Assembly (NCBI RefSeq): GCF_018255755.1
Contig: NZ_CP073766.1
Span: 1,054,001-1,118,000, forward strand
Length of the DNA stretch: 64,000 nt
DNA from: Chitinophaga sp. HK235
GTDB taxonomy: Bacteria > Bacteroidota > Bacteroidia > Chitinophagales > Chitinophagaceae
Direction of reading: 5' to 3'
Part shown: positions 1 to 10,000 of the stretch, piece after piece
Numbering within the stretch: the stretch's first letter is position 1
Layout of the letters: each line of letters begins with the position of its first letter
The notes under the pieces: model-generated
The model's database searches: none
Told to the model about the DNA's origin: nothing
The model's input: the letters and a program-made list of their open reading frames with translations, nothing else
Program-made: the position numbers and the translations under genes

Positions 1-3000
1 ATCCTGCTCCGGGATGTAATGCCGGGGCTGTCTGCACAAGGTGGCAGGCTTGCATTCAAACCAGACAACAGGATACCTGTCACCATACTCGCAGGACTTA
101 ATGACAATGGGTTTCTGGGCCTTTGGGCCGATTTAACCCTGCCAGAGATGCAGGTATTGAAAATCCAGCTGGCAGAAACAGGCGTCGGCGTAAAGCTGGA
201 TGGCACTGTCAATTTCTCCTTCGGGGTAGATATGCTCATTCCGGTAGATGATAACAGCGGACCAGGTATTACGTTTACATATGATCTGAGTAAAGGTTTC
301 AAACTATTGTTTGATCCTATCAGTAATAGCACCAACTCCTCCCAACATTCAGATCTGGCCATAGAACTGCTGCCTGATTTCTTCTCCAGGCCCACTGATG
401 GCCTGGCCATGAAGCAGAGCGTTACCGACTGGCTATTACAGGTAGTGAAAATAGTGCTGCCACGATATGTATCCCTTCTGGTGCTCAATATCGAAAAAGT
501 GAAGAGCTGGCTGGAAACTCCTATTGTTACAGGAGCGCCGACACCAGCCACATTGTTACAGGCCACCTCCCTGATTTTGAAGCCCAACAGCAAATACGAA
601 CTGAACACCATTGATAACCTGACCAGGCTAACACCAGCAGGATTCTTTGGTAATCTCTTCTATACCCTGATGCAGACAGAACTCACCCTGCTGCAGTTCG
701 GGGAAAATAACAGTGGCAAAATTCTGGTAGGACCACGTAATGGCAAGCAGGATTACTATGGTGTAAGAGTAGTTGCACCTGCATTAAAAATTGCAGCCCT
801 GCCTAATGTCGTCATACAATTAGGCGCCAATGACACCGAATGGATTGACAAATCCGGTGATGGCAAGTTCACTGGAGATCCTGGCATAGGCTTCTACCTG
901 CCTATCACTAAGTCGGGTAACAATGACCTGGAAGTTAATTTCTCTCTATTCAGTCTGTTATTATATAATCTTGGGTTTGATATCATCGGCACCAATGGCA
1001 AACCTATTGTGGATCAGCCGAGATTTAAACTCGGCGCTGTAGAACCAAGAACAGTATTTGAACTGAATTTCAAAGAGGGCGGCGGAGCATCCGTACAATT
1101 TGGGGCAGGCATCACGCTGGCTAAAATGGGCTTATCGCTGGCGCCGGATAAGATGGCTGGTTCAGGAGGCACCAATCCAATTGCCAATAATATCCTGGGC
1201 TCCGGCAGTACAGATGGTAATCCTCCTGTAAACCCGGAATTTTCTGTTAGCACCGCTTACATCAATAAACTATGGGTAAACCTGAAAAGCAATACTGGTA
1301 ATGGTTCTGAGATTATCGTACCTATAGAACGCTCCTTCGGTCCCTTGTATATTGAGAGTCTGGGTTTAGGCTGGGAAGACCAGGCTAAACTGCTGGACTT
1401 CCTGTTTTCCGGTAATGTGGCCCTGGCAGGACTCAGAGCATCCGTCGTTCGTTTAACAGTAGGCGTTCCCGTTACAGACCCCACCAATTTCAGTAAATAT
1501 AAAGCAGACCTGCAAGGGCTGGACATCAGCTTCAAAGGTGGCGCAGTTACCATTAACGGCGGTTTCGTGAAAACCGAAACGATGGCAGGCGGTGTAAATG
1601 TAATCTCCTACAATGGAGTAGCAGTTATCAAGGCCGGCACTTTCTCCCTGATGGCGTTGGGTTCCTATGCACAAGTACCGGTATCCAATGCGCCTGGCGC
1701 TGAAATGATGCCTTCCCTGTTCATTTTTGCAGTGCTCAACTCTCCGTTGGGCGGACCTCCTTTCTTTTTCATTACCGGCATCGCCGCAGGCTTCAGCTTC
1801 AACCGCTCGCTACTGATACCAGATATTACTGAGGTGCAGGATTTCCCGTTACTGAAAGGTCTCGTGGATGGCACCTTTGCAGAAGGAGAAGACCCGGGAA
1901 AAGCCCTCGAGCAACTGAGTACCGTAGTAGCGCCTGAGATAGGACAGTATTGGCTGGCAGCTGGCATGAAATTTACCACCTTCGAACTGCTGACCACTTC
2001 CGCCCTGTTGTTCCTGAGCTTTGGAAAGGATTGGGAAGTCAATCTGCTGGGACTCAGTTTTACTTCTCTCCCACCCAGGATCCCCAGAAATCTGGCATTG
2101 GCTTATTTCGAGCTGGCCTTGAAGGTTTCCTTCAAGCCCGTACAGGGAATTCTCTCTTTCGAAGCGCAGCTGACGCCGAATTCGTTCGTATTATCGAAAG
2201 ACTGTAAAGTAACAGGGGGATTCGCATTCTTCCTATGGTTTAAAAATATAACAACAGCGACCTATACTATCCCTGCCGGTGACTTTGTGATCTCGCTTGG
2301 CGGTTATCATCCTGATTTCAATAAGCCGGCATGGTATCCGACTGTACCAAGACTGGGTATGCAATGGAAGATGGATATTGTTATTGGTAGCATCAGTATT
2401 TCCGGTGGCTGCTACTTTGCACTTTGTCCGACCGCAGTAATGGCCGGCGGTTACCTCAATGTAGCCTATGCGCTGGGACCATTGAGTGCATGGTTAAATG
2501 CATCGGCAGATTTCCTCATTGAATGGAATCCGTTCTACTTCAATGTAGGTATCAGTATTACCATAGGCGCATCTTTCGGAACGACCATCCTCGGTGTTAC
2601 AATTTCCATACGTGCAGAACTGGGGGCTACACTCAGATTGGAAGGACCTCCAACACATGGTTACGTCAAGGTGGACTGGTTCGTGATCTCCTTTACCATT
2701 CCTATCGGTTCTGGCGAAACAGTTACCAGCGATAATAATATCACCTGGGCTGCCTTTGCAGAGGCCTTCCTGCCGCCGCCTGCAGAACCGGGCAGCACTA
2801 TGGGCAAAGCCGGTTTCAGGGCCGAACCAGAGCAGCAGGTAGTGAAACTCAATCCGGAATTCGGATTACTCGCTGATCAGGATAATATTTGGACCATTCA
2901 GCCATATCCATTCTCGCTCAGCGCCAAATCTGCTATTCCGGCATCCACCATTACTGTTACCGACAGCAACTTTAGTCGGAATGGCGTGAAAGTAGGTGTA

Positions 3001-4623
3001 CGGCCAATGGGGTATATCGATAACCTGAATGCACCGCTGACGATCACCCTGACAGATGATCATGGCATTGCCGTAAATCTGACTGCACGCAAGATCAAAC
3101 TGATCGTGGATTTTGACGGCGCGCCAGCCGCTATGTGGTCCCAGGATCCTTTGGATCGCCACAAACCACCGCCAGCAGATGATCTGCTGATTCCGGGTGC
3201 TTCCTATGGTCTGACACTGCTCGCTGATGAATACAATTACCTCGGAAATGTACCGGCATTTGATATAGAAAATCTCAAGTATGATATAGGTACATACCGT
3301 ATGCTCCCCTACAAGGTGACGATTAAATTCCCGCCTGCAGTCAGATACCCGGCCAGTGATCAGAACAATGCCTATAATGTCATCATGCACTCCATCATGC
3401 AGGATATAGTGATCACCAGACGGAATATTATCCTGGAGGGCATCGCAGCCAGCCACATACTGGCTCCACTCAACCCGGATCTCAGTGTGATGGCAGCAGC
3501 CGCAGACATGATTCTGCAGGCATTGCCCGTCATCGCCCGGCTGGCCATCTACCAGAACAACGGTGTCATGGAATCTGCCAGACAGATCCAGCCACCAGTA
3601 GTAGCCGCTGTGAAGCCTGTTTCCGAAAACAACATCAAAGCGCCGCAGTTAGTAGGCATTGTGAAACGATATAAAGTCAACAGGCTGGAAACAGTCAATC
3701 AGAAAGCAGAACAGGTCATTGCCATCAGAAGCCACTATCAGCCGATGGAAGGACTCACCCGCAAAACCAGGCCGCTGGCTGGAGCTAGGTCCGCATCTTC
3801 CCCAGACAGGGGTACGAAAGTACTCTACGATGGTACTTCCATTTTGTGGAACGTAGACCATCACGCAGATACACACCTGGAGCTGAAAGGAGATCTACCA
3901 GTGAGAGTGTCTGGTTTTGACCGTCGTGGAAGACTTACAGGTATTCAAATTGCAACAGGTACACAGACCATTTCCATTGCTCCAGGCACTGCACAGATAG
4001 TTGTACAGGGATATACCGGCGGTGATATGATTACCGGCTGGGAAATAAATACGCAGCTCTTCAAAACCAACAGTGTATGGGCGCTTGGTGATGCAGCCAT
4101 GATGCGGGTACAGAACAGTCAGCGTGTACGCGTTCGTCATACAGCCGCCAATACCGGTCTCATAGATGCCGCAGATCTGGTGCAATACAACCAGATCACC
4201 GATATCGGTAATACTACCCGCAGCGGTTGGATACAAACCGTCTTCCCTGCCAATACCAGGTATATCGGCGTATTACTGGAAGAACATACCGGTGCGGAAA
4301 GGTTAGATATCGCTATAGCTGCCGGCAGTCTTCCGTTGGAAGGGAAACAGTTATCACCGGTACGCACCTACGAAACCGTAAAAGGTACACTATTGCTTTA
4401 CCCATGTCCGGACGACCGTCATCCGGTAGAATACATGGCGATACTGGCAGTTCCGAAAGACAACAAAGTGAAGATCATCGGTATGTATGGATTGTCCGCA
4501 CTGCCAGATGATAGTAAAACCATTCAGGCCGGGTTACAACTCAGCAACGCAGGACTGGATGTCACAGCAGCAACTGTAAAATCCGCCACGGTTAGTACTC
4601 ACTCTAAAAAACAGGCATTATGA
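1..4623 (+). CDS. DUF6603-like giant protein, 5' end outside window
   Basis: The reading frame is open from base 1 to the TGA at 4621-4623. The first Met codon is at base 19, but nothing marks it as the true start, so the gene probably begins upstream; at least 1540 residues are visible. The protein is rich in glycine and hydrophobic beta-strand-like stretches. Counting from the first codon, residues about 450-900 carry patterns I associate with the DUF6603 family: LGLGWED, NSPLGGPPFFF, GGYHPDFNKPAWYPTVPRLG and a later GPPTHGY. The function of DUF6603 is unknown to me. The C-terminal third (about 1180-1540) is more polar and may form separate beta domains. No catalytic motif or classical membrane helix pattern stands out. 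It overlaps the next gene by 4 bp (ATGA), so the two are translationally coupled. The family name is from memory; the protein being large, beta-rich and first in a six-gene block is seen directly. Confidence 0.75.
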   Translation: MLLRDVMPGLSAQGGRLAFKPDNRIPVTILAGLNDNGFLGLWADLTLPEMQVLKIQLAETGVGVKLDGTVNFSFGVDMLIPVDDNSGPGITFTYDLSKGFKLLFDPISNSTNSSQHSDLAIELLPDFFSRPTDGLAMKQSVTDWLLQVVKIVLPRYVSLLVLNIEKVKSWLETPIVTGAPTPATLLQATSLILKPNSKYELNTIDNLTRLTPAGFFGNLFYTLMQTELTLLQFGENNSGKILVGPRNGKQDYYGVRVVAPALKIAALPNVVIQLGANDTEWIDKSGDGKFTGDPGIGFYLPITKSGNNDLEVNFSLFSLLLYNLGFDIIGTNGKPIVDQPRFKLGAVEPRTVFELNFKEGGGASVQFGAGITLAKMGLSLAPDKMAGSGGTNPIANNILGSGSTDGNPPVNPEFSVSTAYINKLWVNLKSNTGNGSEIIVPIERSFGPLYIESLGLGWEDQAKLLDFLFSGNVALAGLRASVVRLTVGVPVTDPTNFSKYKADLQGLDISFKGGAVTINGGFVKTETMAGGVNVISYNGVAVIKAGTFSLMALGSYAQVPVSNAPGAEMMPSLFIFAVLNSPLGGPPFFFITGIAAGFSFNRSLLIPDITEVQDFPLLKGLVDGTFAEGEDPGKALEQLSTVVAPEIGQYWLAAGMKFTTFELLTTSALLFLSFGKDWEVNLLGLSFTSLPPRIPRNLALAYFELALKVSFKPVQGILSFEAQLTPNSFVLSKDCKVTGGFAFFLWFKNITTATYTIPAGDFVISLGGYHPDFNKPAWYPTVPRLGMQWKMDIVIGSISISGGCYFALCPTAVMAGGYLNVAYALGPLSAWLNASADFLIEWNPFYFNVGISITIGASFGTTILGVTISIRAELGATLRLEGPPTHGYVKVDWFVISFTIPIGSGETVTSDNNITWAAFAEAFLPPPAEPGSTMGKAGFRAEPEQQVVKLNPEFGLLADQDNIWTIQPYPFSLSAKSAIPASTITVTDSNFSRNGVKVGVRPMGYIDNLNAPLTITLTDDHGIAVNLTARKIKLIVDFDGAPAAMWSQDPLDRHKPPPADDLLIPGASYGLTLLADEYNYLGNVPAFDIENLKYDIGTYRMLPYKVTIKFPPAVRYPASDQNNAYNVIMHSIMQDIVITRRNIILEGIAASHILAPLNPDLSVMAAAADMILQALPVIARLAIYQNNGVMESARQIQPPVVAAVKPVSENNIKAPQLVGIVKRYKVNRLETVNQKAEQVIAIRSHYQPMEGLTRKTRPLAGARSASSPDRGTKVLYDGTSILWNVDHHADTHLELKGDLPVRVSGFDRRGRLTGIQIATGTQTISIAPGTAQIVVQGYTGGDMITGWEINTQLFKTNSVWALGDAAMMRVQNSQRVRVRHTAANTGLIDAADLVQYNQITDIGNTTRSGWIQTVFPANTRYIGVLLEEHTGAERLDIAIAAGSLPLEGKQLSPVRTYETVKGTLLLYPCPDDRHPVEYMAILAVPKDNKVKIIGMYGLSALPDDSKTIQAGLQLSNAGLDVTAATVKSATVSTHSKKQAL

Positions 4624-6119
4624 GAACCAGTTTCGATTCCAATCCCGGCACGATAGGACCGGGTATGATCCGCTTCTATGATTCAATTCTTAATCCGCTG
4701 GAAGCTGGCGAATACACCTTGAAAGCAGCGCATCAGGTCAAGGATCTGCCCGGAGAAACACCTGCTCCATATGTTGCCACTCAGAAAATAGTCGTGGATG
4801 GGCCCAGGTTCTCCATCAATCCGGCAGATATCCACATGGTATATCCGCCGGCCAATCAGGAAGGGCTATACGATAATATTATGCCCAATATGGTATTCAA
4901 CAATTTCGCGCTGCCCTGGGCAAGATCCATTGATCCGGCAGCGAAAGCCAGGGGTACCGTTATGGCCGTAGACGATGATCAGAACCCCATTCCATGGATA
5001 GGACTATTAACCATATATCCGGATGACCTGAAAACCAAAGCGGGAGAACCTCATACAGTAACTGTTGAGGAGTTGGTACATCCGGCTGACAGCAAGATTC
5101 TACCGCCCGTATTAGGTAATTTATTTGGTGCAGAAGAGACGCAGATATCCGTAGTAGATTTCGACCTGAGCTATTTCCAGGCAATTGCTCCCTCCCTGAA
5201 TGAATTACCCCTTCTGGCACATGCCAGGGAAGTAAACACCGGAGGAAAAGTACTACTGGGAATGGAAGATGACGGCTGCTTCTCGCTTGTATTCGGCAAC
5301 CGGGTACCCAAGGCCGATGCCGAGAATATCATGTATCTGGTATCCTACGAAGGGCACCAGGATCATCTGCATGGCAGCACTATCAGTGGTGGTTATACGA
5401 AAATAAGATTGGTATTACTGGGTACCTGGCAATTCCGGGCGAAACCTGCACAAGGCAGTTTCATCCAGCTGATGGCTAACCTTTGTCTGGCAGGCAGAGG
5501 TGGCGTAAAACTGCTGCAGATGCCTATATCGGAAGAAACCGGCGCCATCTCACCAGAAGCCCGGAAAGCACTGGAGATGGGATATGTACCCATGCAGAAT
5601 AATATGCGCCAGGGCGAACAAAGCACCTCCTGGTACAGGGGGCCGCTCCTGCCCTCACCCACAAAGCGGGATTTTGCCTACGGTCCTTATCATTACAGTG
5701 ACCATGCCATTCACTATGATCCGGAGACCGGTTTTTTCAATCATGCCTACAGCAGCGCATGGCAGACAGGAAGATTACTGGCATTATCTGACGCCTCCTT
5801 TTCATCCGCATTATTCACCTGGCGGAATAATTACCTCAACGCCATTATCAGTAGCGTCAAGCAACTAGACAAGGATAAGATCTATGCAATAGCCGGAGAA
5901 TCCAGCAGCATGCTACCGGCGACGCATGCACGTAATGCAGTAGGGTTACTGCTATCCGGTGGTTTCAGCAAAGTAAAATGGCCACAGATAGTTAGTCGCG
6001 CTGAAGTTGTACTCCAGGAAGGACTTCCGGGGATACTCACGGAAGAAGAAAAAATCGCCATCGTAGAAAATGATGCCGATCCGCTTTTAATACTTGTTAA
6101 AAAAATAAAAGGAGAATAG
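4620..6119 (+). CDS. Unrecognised 499-aa protein, second gene of the six-gene block
   Basis: I do not recognise a named domain. The ATG at 4620 overlaps the previous stop by 4 bp. The N-terminus (MRTSFDSNPGTIGPGM) is not a signal peptide. An early segment has a beta-domain look (LEAGEYTLKAAHQV, residues about 24-37), followed by RFSINPADIHMVYPP at about 64-78 and an LPW motif near residue 98. This arrangement looks like a conserved module, but I cannot name it. No transmembrane segments are evident. The middle contains LVSYEGHQDHLHG, with several histidines; there is not enough around it to propose a metal site. The C-terminal 100 residues look helical and acidic. Close packing with its neighbours suggests that it works with them, perhaps as a structural partner of the DUF6603-like protein; that is inference. 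Confidence 0.85.
   Translation: MRTSFDSNPGTIGPGMIRFYDSILNPLEAGEYTLKAAHQVKDLPGETPAPYVATQKIVVDGPRFSINPADIHMVYPPANQEGLYDNIMPNMVFNNFALPWARSIDPAAKARGTVMAVDDDQNPIPWIGLLTIYPDDLKTKAGEPHTVTVEELVHPADSKILPPVLGNLFGAEETQISVVDFDLSYFQAIAPSLNELPLLAHAREVNTGGKVLLGMEDDGCFSLVFGNRVPKADAENIMYLVSYEGHQDHLHGSTISGGYTKIRLVLLGTWQFRAKPAQGSFIQLMANLCLAGRGGVKLLQMPISEETGAISPEARKALEMGYVPMQNNMRQGEQSTSWYRGPLLPSPTKRDFAYGPYHYSDHAIHYDPETGFFNHAYSSAWQTGRLLALSDASFSSALFTWRNNYLNAIISSVKQLDKDKIYAIAGESSSMLPATHARNAVGLLLSGGFSKVKWPQIVSRAEVVLQEGLPGILTEEEKIAIVENDADPLLILVKKIKGE
6111..6114 (+). promoter_or_regulatory. Shine-Dalgarno GGAG for the 302-aa gene
   Basis: GGAG lies 7 nt before the ATG at 6122, inside the last codons of the upstream gene (aaaaggagaatagcg). 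It is one of the few clear purine-rich ribosome-binding sites in this window and supports 6122 as the start. Confidence 0.5.
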
Positions 6120-6121
6120 CG

Positions 6122-7030
6122 ATGAAATCATGGGGAAACAGAGCGACTATCTGCTCAGATGTAATGCAGCAGTTACTTTCCGTCAAAGACGGCGATTATC
6201 CGCCGCCGATCCTTCCGGATAACCTGACCACCTGGCTGGCTCAGCTGACATTACTTTATGGCGTACCCGTAGCGTACATGACAGCAGACAACCGGATGTT
6301 GCCGCTGGAGTCCATGCGTTTTTTTTATATGGACAGAAACTGGCTGGATCGTTTGGTGGATGGCGCCCTCAGTGTAGGGGTCCTTTCTTCCAGAGAGCAG
6401 GTATTCAATGAAGCATTCTATGAAGAAATCTATGCGCAGATAGATGTCAAACAATTACAGTTGCGTTCCACCCTGCGCAAAGAACCACTCCCGACTGTAG
6501 TTGCCGCCGGTGGCGGGATGACAGGTGTCATCTTTCGCTCCGCAGTAGTATCCGGATGGCCTGGACTGGAGATAGAGGGATTGAGTGGCGGCACCCTGCT
6601 GAATATACTGCGTATGGACCGGCTTTCTGACAACACCATGCTGTGTATATGGGATGGATTGCCGGACACCGTAAACTTTATAGAACCTGCAGAAGGATTG
6701 CATTTCGGTATTATCCGTAATCCAGCCGCCAGTACCTACTCCGTGAATCTGCGTGGGCTGGGTTATCCGGCCGATAAACCCTACCCTGCAGGAGAGCAGA
6801 TTTATAACGGAGCAGCTCCCGTACAGGCATCCGGTGGATTCCGCAGTGGTACTGAAGCCGGAGTAATGGATATTATCGCTCTTAAAAACAATATCATCCA
6901 GGCAATGCCTACGGGAGCACTTCCGGATGGAAAACTATCCCCCGGGGCATTTGCTATTCAAATGGTACGCGGAGCCGGTAAACAGCCATATGATCTGAAT
7001 TCGCCGGCATGTGATCCACTTATTCCCTGA
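6122..7030 (+). CDS. Unrecognised 302-aa protein, third gene of the six-gene block
   Basis: No family is recognised. The start is supported by a GGAG 7 nt upstream, and the ATG follows the previous stop by 2 nt. The N-terminus (MKSWGNRATICSDV) is not a signal peptide. Residues about 38-85 carry a distinctive run: WLAQLTLLYGVPVAYM, then LPLESMRFFYMDRNW and VDGALSVG. This looks like a conserved core. The remainder alternates short beta-like segments with glycine turns and ends in a GAFAIQMVRGAG segment. No enzyme motif is apparent. The next gene's preferred ATG (7047) lies 16 nt after this stop. It is probably a subunit of whatever the block encodes; no more specific function can be supported. 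Confidence 0.85.
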   Translation: MKSWGNRATICSDVMQQLLSVKDGDYPPPILPDNLTTWLAQLTLLYGVPVAYMTADNRMLPLESMRFFYMDRNWLDRLVDGALSVGVLSSREQVFNEAFYEEIYAQIDVKQLQLRSTLRKEPLPTVVAAGGGMTGVIFRSAVVSGWPGLEIEGLSGGTLLNILRMDRLSDNTMLCIWDGLPDTVNFIEPAEGLHFGIIRNPAASTYSVNLRGLGYPADKPYPAGEQIYNGAAPVQASGGFRSGTEAGVMDIIALKNNIIQAMPTGALPDGKLSPGAFAIQMVRGAGKQPYDLNSPACDPLIP

Positions 7031-7046
7031 GCATAAACTGTTAATC

Positions 7047-10000
7047 ATGGCAAACACCCAATATATTCCCGTTTGGCCAGGCCCGGTAGTAATGGTGCCT
7101 GTTCCGCTGGACGTACTCCGTATAGGAAATCCGGATGTCACATCTACCACCACCTGGGCCAGCACCAAGAACAATTATTTCAATTTGTGGATGAAGCAGA
7201 TCCCTGACCCACCTCCATTTGGGCAAGGTACCTGTCCGGATGCAGGTATTCACCTGATGTGGACCCTTCCCTACAGCATGCGGCAGGGACAGCAATCCGA
7301 TGTAAACAATCCGGAAGGGAACGTGGCATTCCCATTTGTTCCCAACAGGTGGCTGGTTACCCGGTTTACCTATCCGGTACAAAATAAAACCAATCCGAAT
7401 CCTGCTCCTCCTCAGTTACAGGCAACCATCATCTGCAGTGATACCTTGTTTGATATAACAGCAGCCACTGAAAATGGCGGTCTGAGTGGAGCCAGTCAAT
7501 ATCCTTATCCGGAAGATCCGGCATTCCCTGTTAAAGGAATCGGCGCCAGCATGCCGCTTGCCAGCTGGAAGGGAGAGGTACGTAATGGCAAAGCATTTAT
7601 TATGGCAGTAGGGCCTGGTGATGTTTCATGGTCTGTGGCATATGATAATGTGAAGAATGTATTTACCATGCATGATCCTGCAGGTGCAGATGCCGCACAA
7701 TACACCTATTCTCTGCTGGGTTGGTATGACGATCCAAAGGATGATCTCCTGTCGAAAATAACGGTTGAAAGCAATGATGCGTGGATGGATGCGCTGGCAT
7801 TGCAATTCGGCTGGTCCGTAGGTGGCTCCGCAGAAGTGCAGGAAGCAGTAGACGCCTGGCTTGCCTGGCAGAAGTCCCATGGTCTGGATGGTCCTTTTGA
7901 CCCCAATAAACTACACTTGCCTCAACAGATCAAAGATGCCATGATTGCCTGGAATAACTGGCGGCAAGCGAATGGCGTGAAGGAAAATCAACCTAACCTA
8001 CCTACTCAGTGCATTTGTCACTCTATGGCTTCTGTTCCCTGGAGTGGCAACGCCATCGCATATGGAACAGGGGTTCCTACCCCGGAAGGCGGCGTCACAA
8101 TAGCTGTCGGCAATAATGCGATGGAAGCTATTTCCACCTACATGGCCAATAAAGTAGTAGAAAGTCAGGGACAGCACCCTGCGAATATACCTATTGTCGA
8201 AAGGGCGTTGGAAGCCTTCCAGAAAGATTTGCTCGCGCAGCTGAATGATGATCCTACCGGCGTAGAAATGGCTATCCATAAAGACCGGTTTGAACAACAT
8301 TATGGTGGGCAAGAATGGATTGTGGTGAGGCCGGAGAGTACGGATGAGAATATCCTCGGCACAGGAGGACAACAGACGATCCCCCTCAATGCAGCTGATA
8401 CGGCAACCCTGACACTCCTGAATGCAAAACAAAGTGAGCTGAATAATCTGAATGCAGACCTTCTCACCCTGCGACAGGAAATGTTTCAGGTGCATGTCAA
8501 ACAAAGCCTCTTTATCAAATCCACCCCGGCAAATATCAGAACACAGGTGAATGATAGCATGTCTGCATTGACAGAAGCATTGAATACCCAAACCGCCGCC
8601 AGAGATCTAAAGAAAGCAGAAGTAGATACAGATGCAGCTGACTTCGCCGTGAAGCTGGACAAAAACTTCGTCCTGAAAGCGATAGATATCCTACCCGCTG
8701 CAGCGCCGGTAGATCCTGTCATCATGGTTGGTGGTGCCTATATTGACACCAAGCTCACCTCACCGGAGCAATACACAGATACGGCAGCACTGTTTGTCCG
8801 TTTTACCGGGCAGACCGTCACCGGCATCAATGTGACATTTACCGTAAATGGTAATACCCGTACACACCTGATTGCAGCGGAAAATCTGCTAAACAAGGTC
8901 ACCATTCCCACCTGGAATATCTTCCCGAAAGAAGCCATGGATTTATGGATTGAAACCATGATACTGGATACTTCCTGTGCGGCATTGATCGCATCCATCT
9001 GGTTTATCAAAAGTAATATCACGCCTACCGCAGATCAGATGAGGGTGCTGACACAGCAGATCCAGACGCAGCAGACAGCCATCTGGAATGATTCAGCAGC
9101 GTTGGGATTACATCCGCAGGCCCTGAAAGCAGCTTCAGGTATAGAAGGAGTTATCCCTTCTCCCTTCGCCGTAGCATTTATTACCAAACAGCCATGGACA
9201 CCCATTTACATGGATTGGAAGATCCAGTATATTCCAACCTCCATGGTGAGCACCGACTCCCTGAAGGACTGGAAGCTGGGAGAGATTGACTACGACTGGA
9301 AAGGCAGTAGTCTTACACCGCCTGCGAATAACATTGTTTTGTATGGTCGTGCGGTGATGAATGCCAAATCCTCCCAGGTGATACAAACAAAAATGGCCAC
9401 CTTCCACAATGATCCTTTATACGATGGACTTCCGCCGTATGTACTCGAAGATCTGCAAAGAGTGGCTGGCATGGTAGGTCAGATTGACTTACTGACACAG
9501 TCCATGAGTGGTTTTACCAGACAGCTTACCACCTCGCTCATCTCTATCAATAGTGCGCCTACGGATACTACCGTTAAAAGGCTGCTGGGCGACACAGAGC
9601 TGAACTACAGACCAGTACTGGTGAACTATACGCAGACACAGCCCTTCTTCCCCATTCGTTCCGGGCACTTTCAGCTGGTAGATCTATGGGTAGTAGACGC
9701 ATACGGGCAGGTATTGAAAACCAAAAGCAGGTTTGCAGCCCCATTGGACCCGCTTCCAAATGTTTACTGGTCCGAAAATCTAACCACTACCAGTCCCAAC
9801 TATATTGATAAAGATAGAAAGGATTACGGGCAGTTGTCACCGAGGATATCGCAGCCGGCGAATGTACACCTTACCCTATTGCAACGGAACAATGATAATA
9901 TCCCGACTAACTCCTCCGATTTAACCAGTCCTATCTGCGGCTGGGTGATGCCTAATCACCTGGATAACTCACTGATGGTATTTGATGCTGATGGCATTAA

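Noticed and set aside
2866..3456. 196-aa - strand frame inside the DUF6603-like gene (and a similar 197-aa frame at 7998-8591)
   Set aside because: Both lie antisense to real genes and read as low-quality shadow protein with many Cys, His and Ile.
7011..7046. GTG start for the 1331-aa protein
   Set aside because: It would overlap the previous gene by 20 nt and add IHLFPEHKLLI, while the ATG at 7047 gives a clean start.
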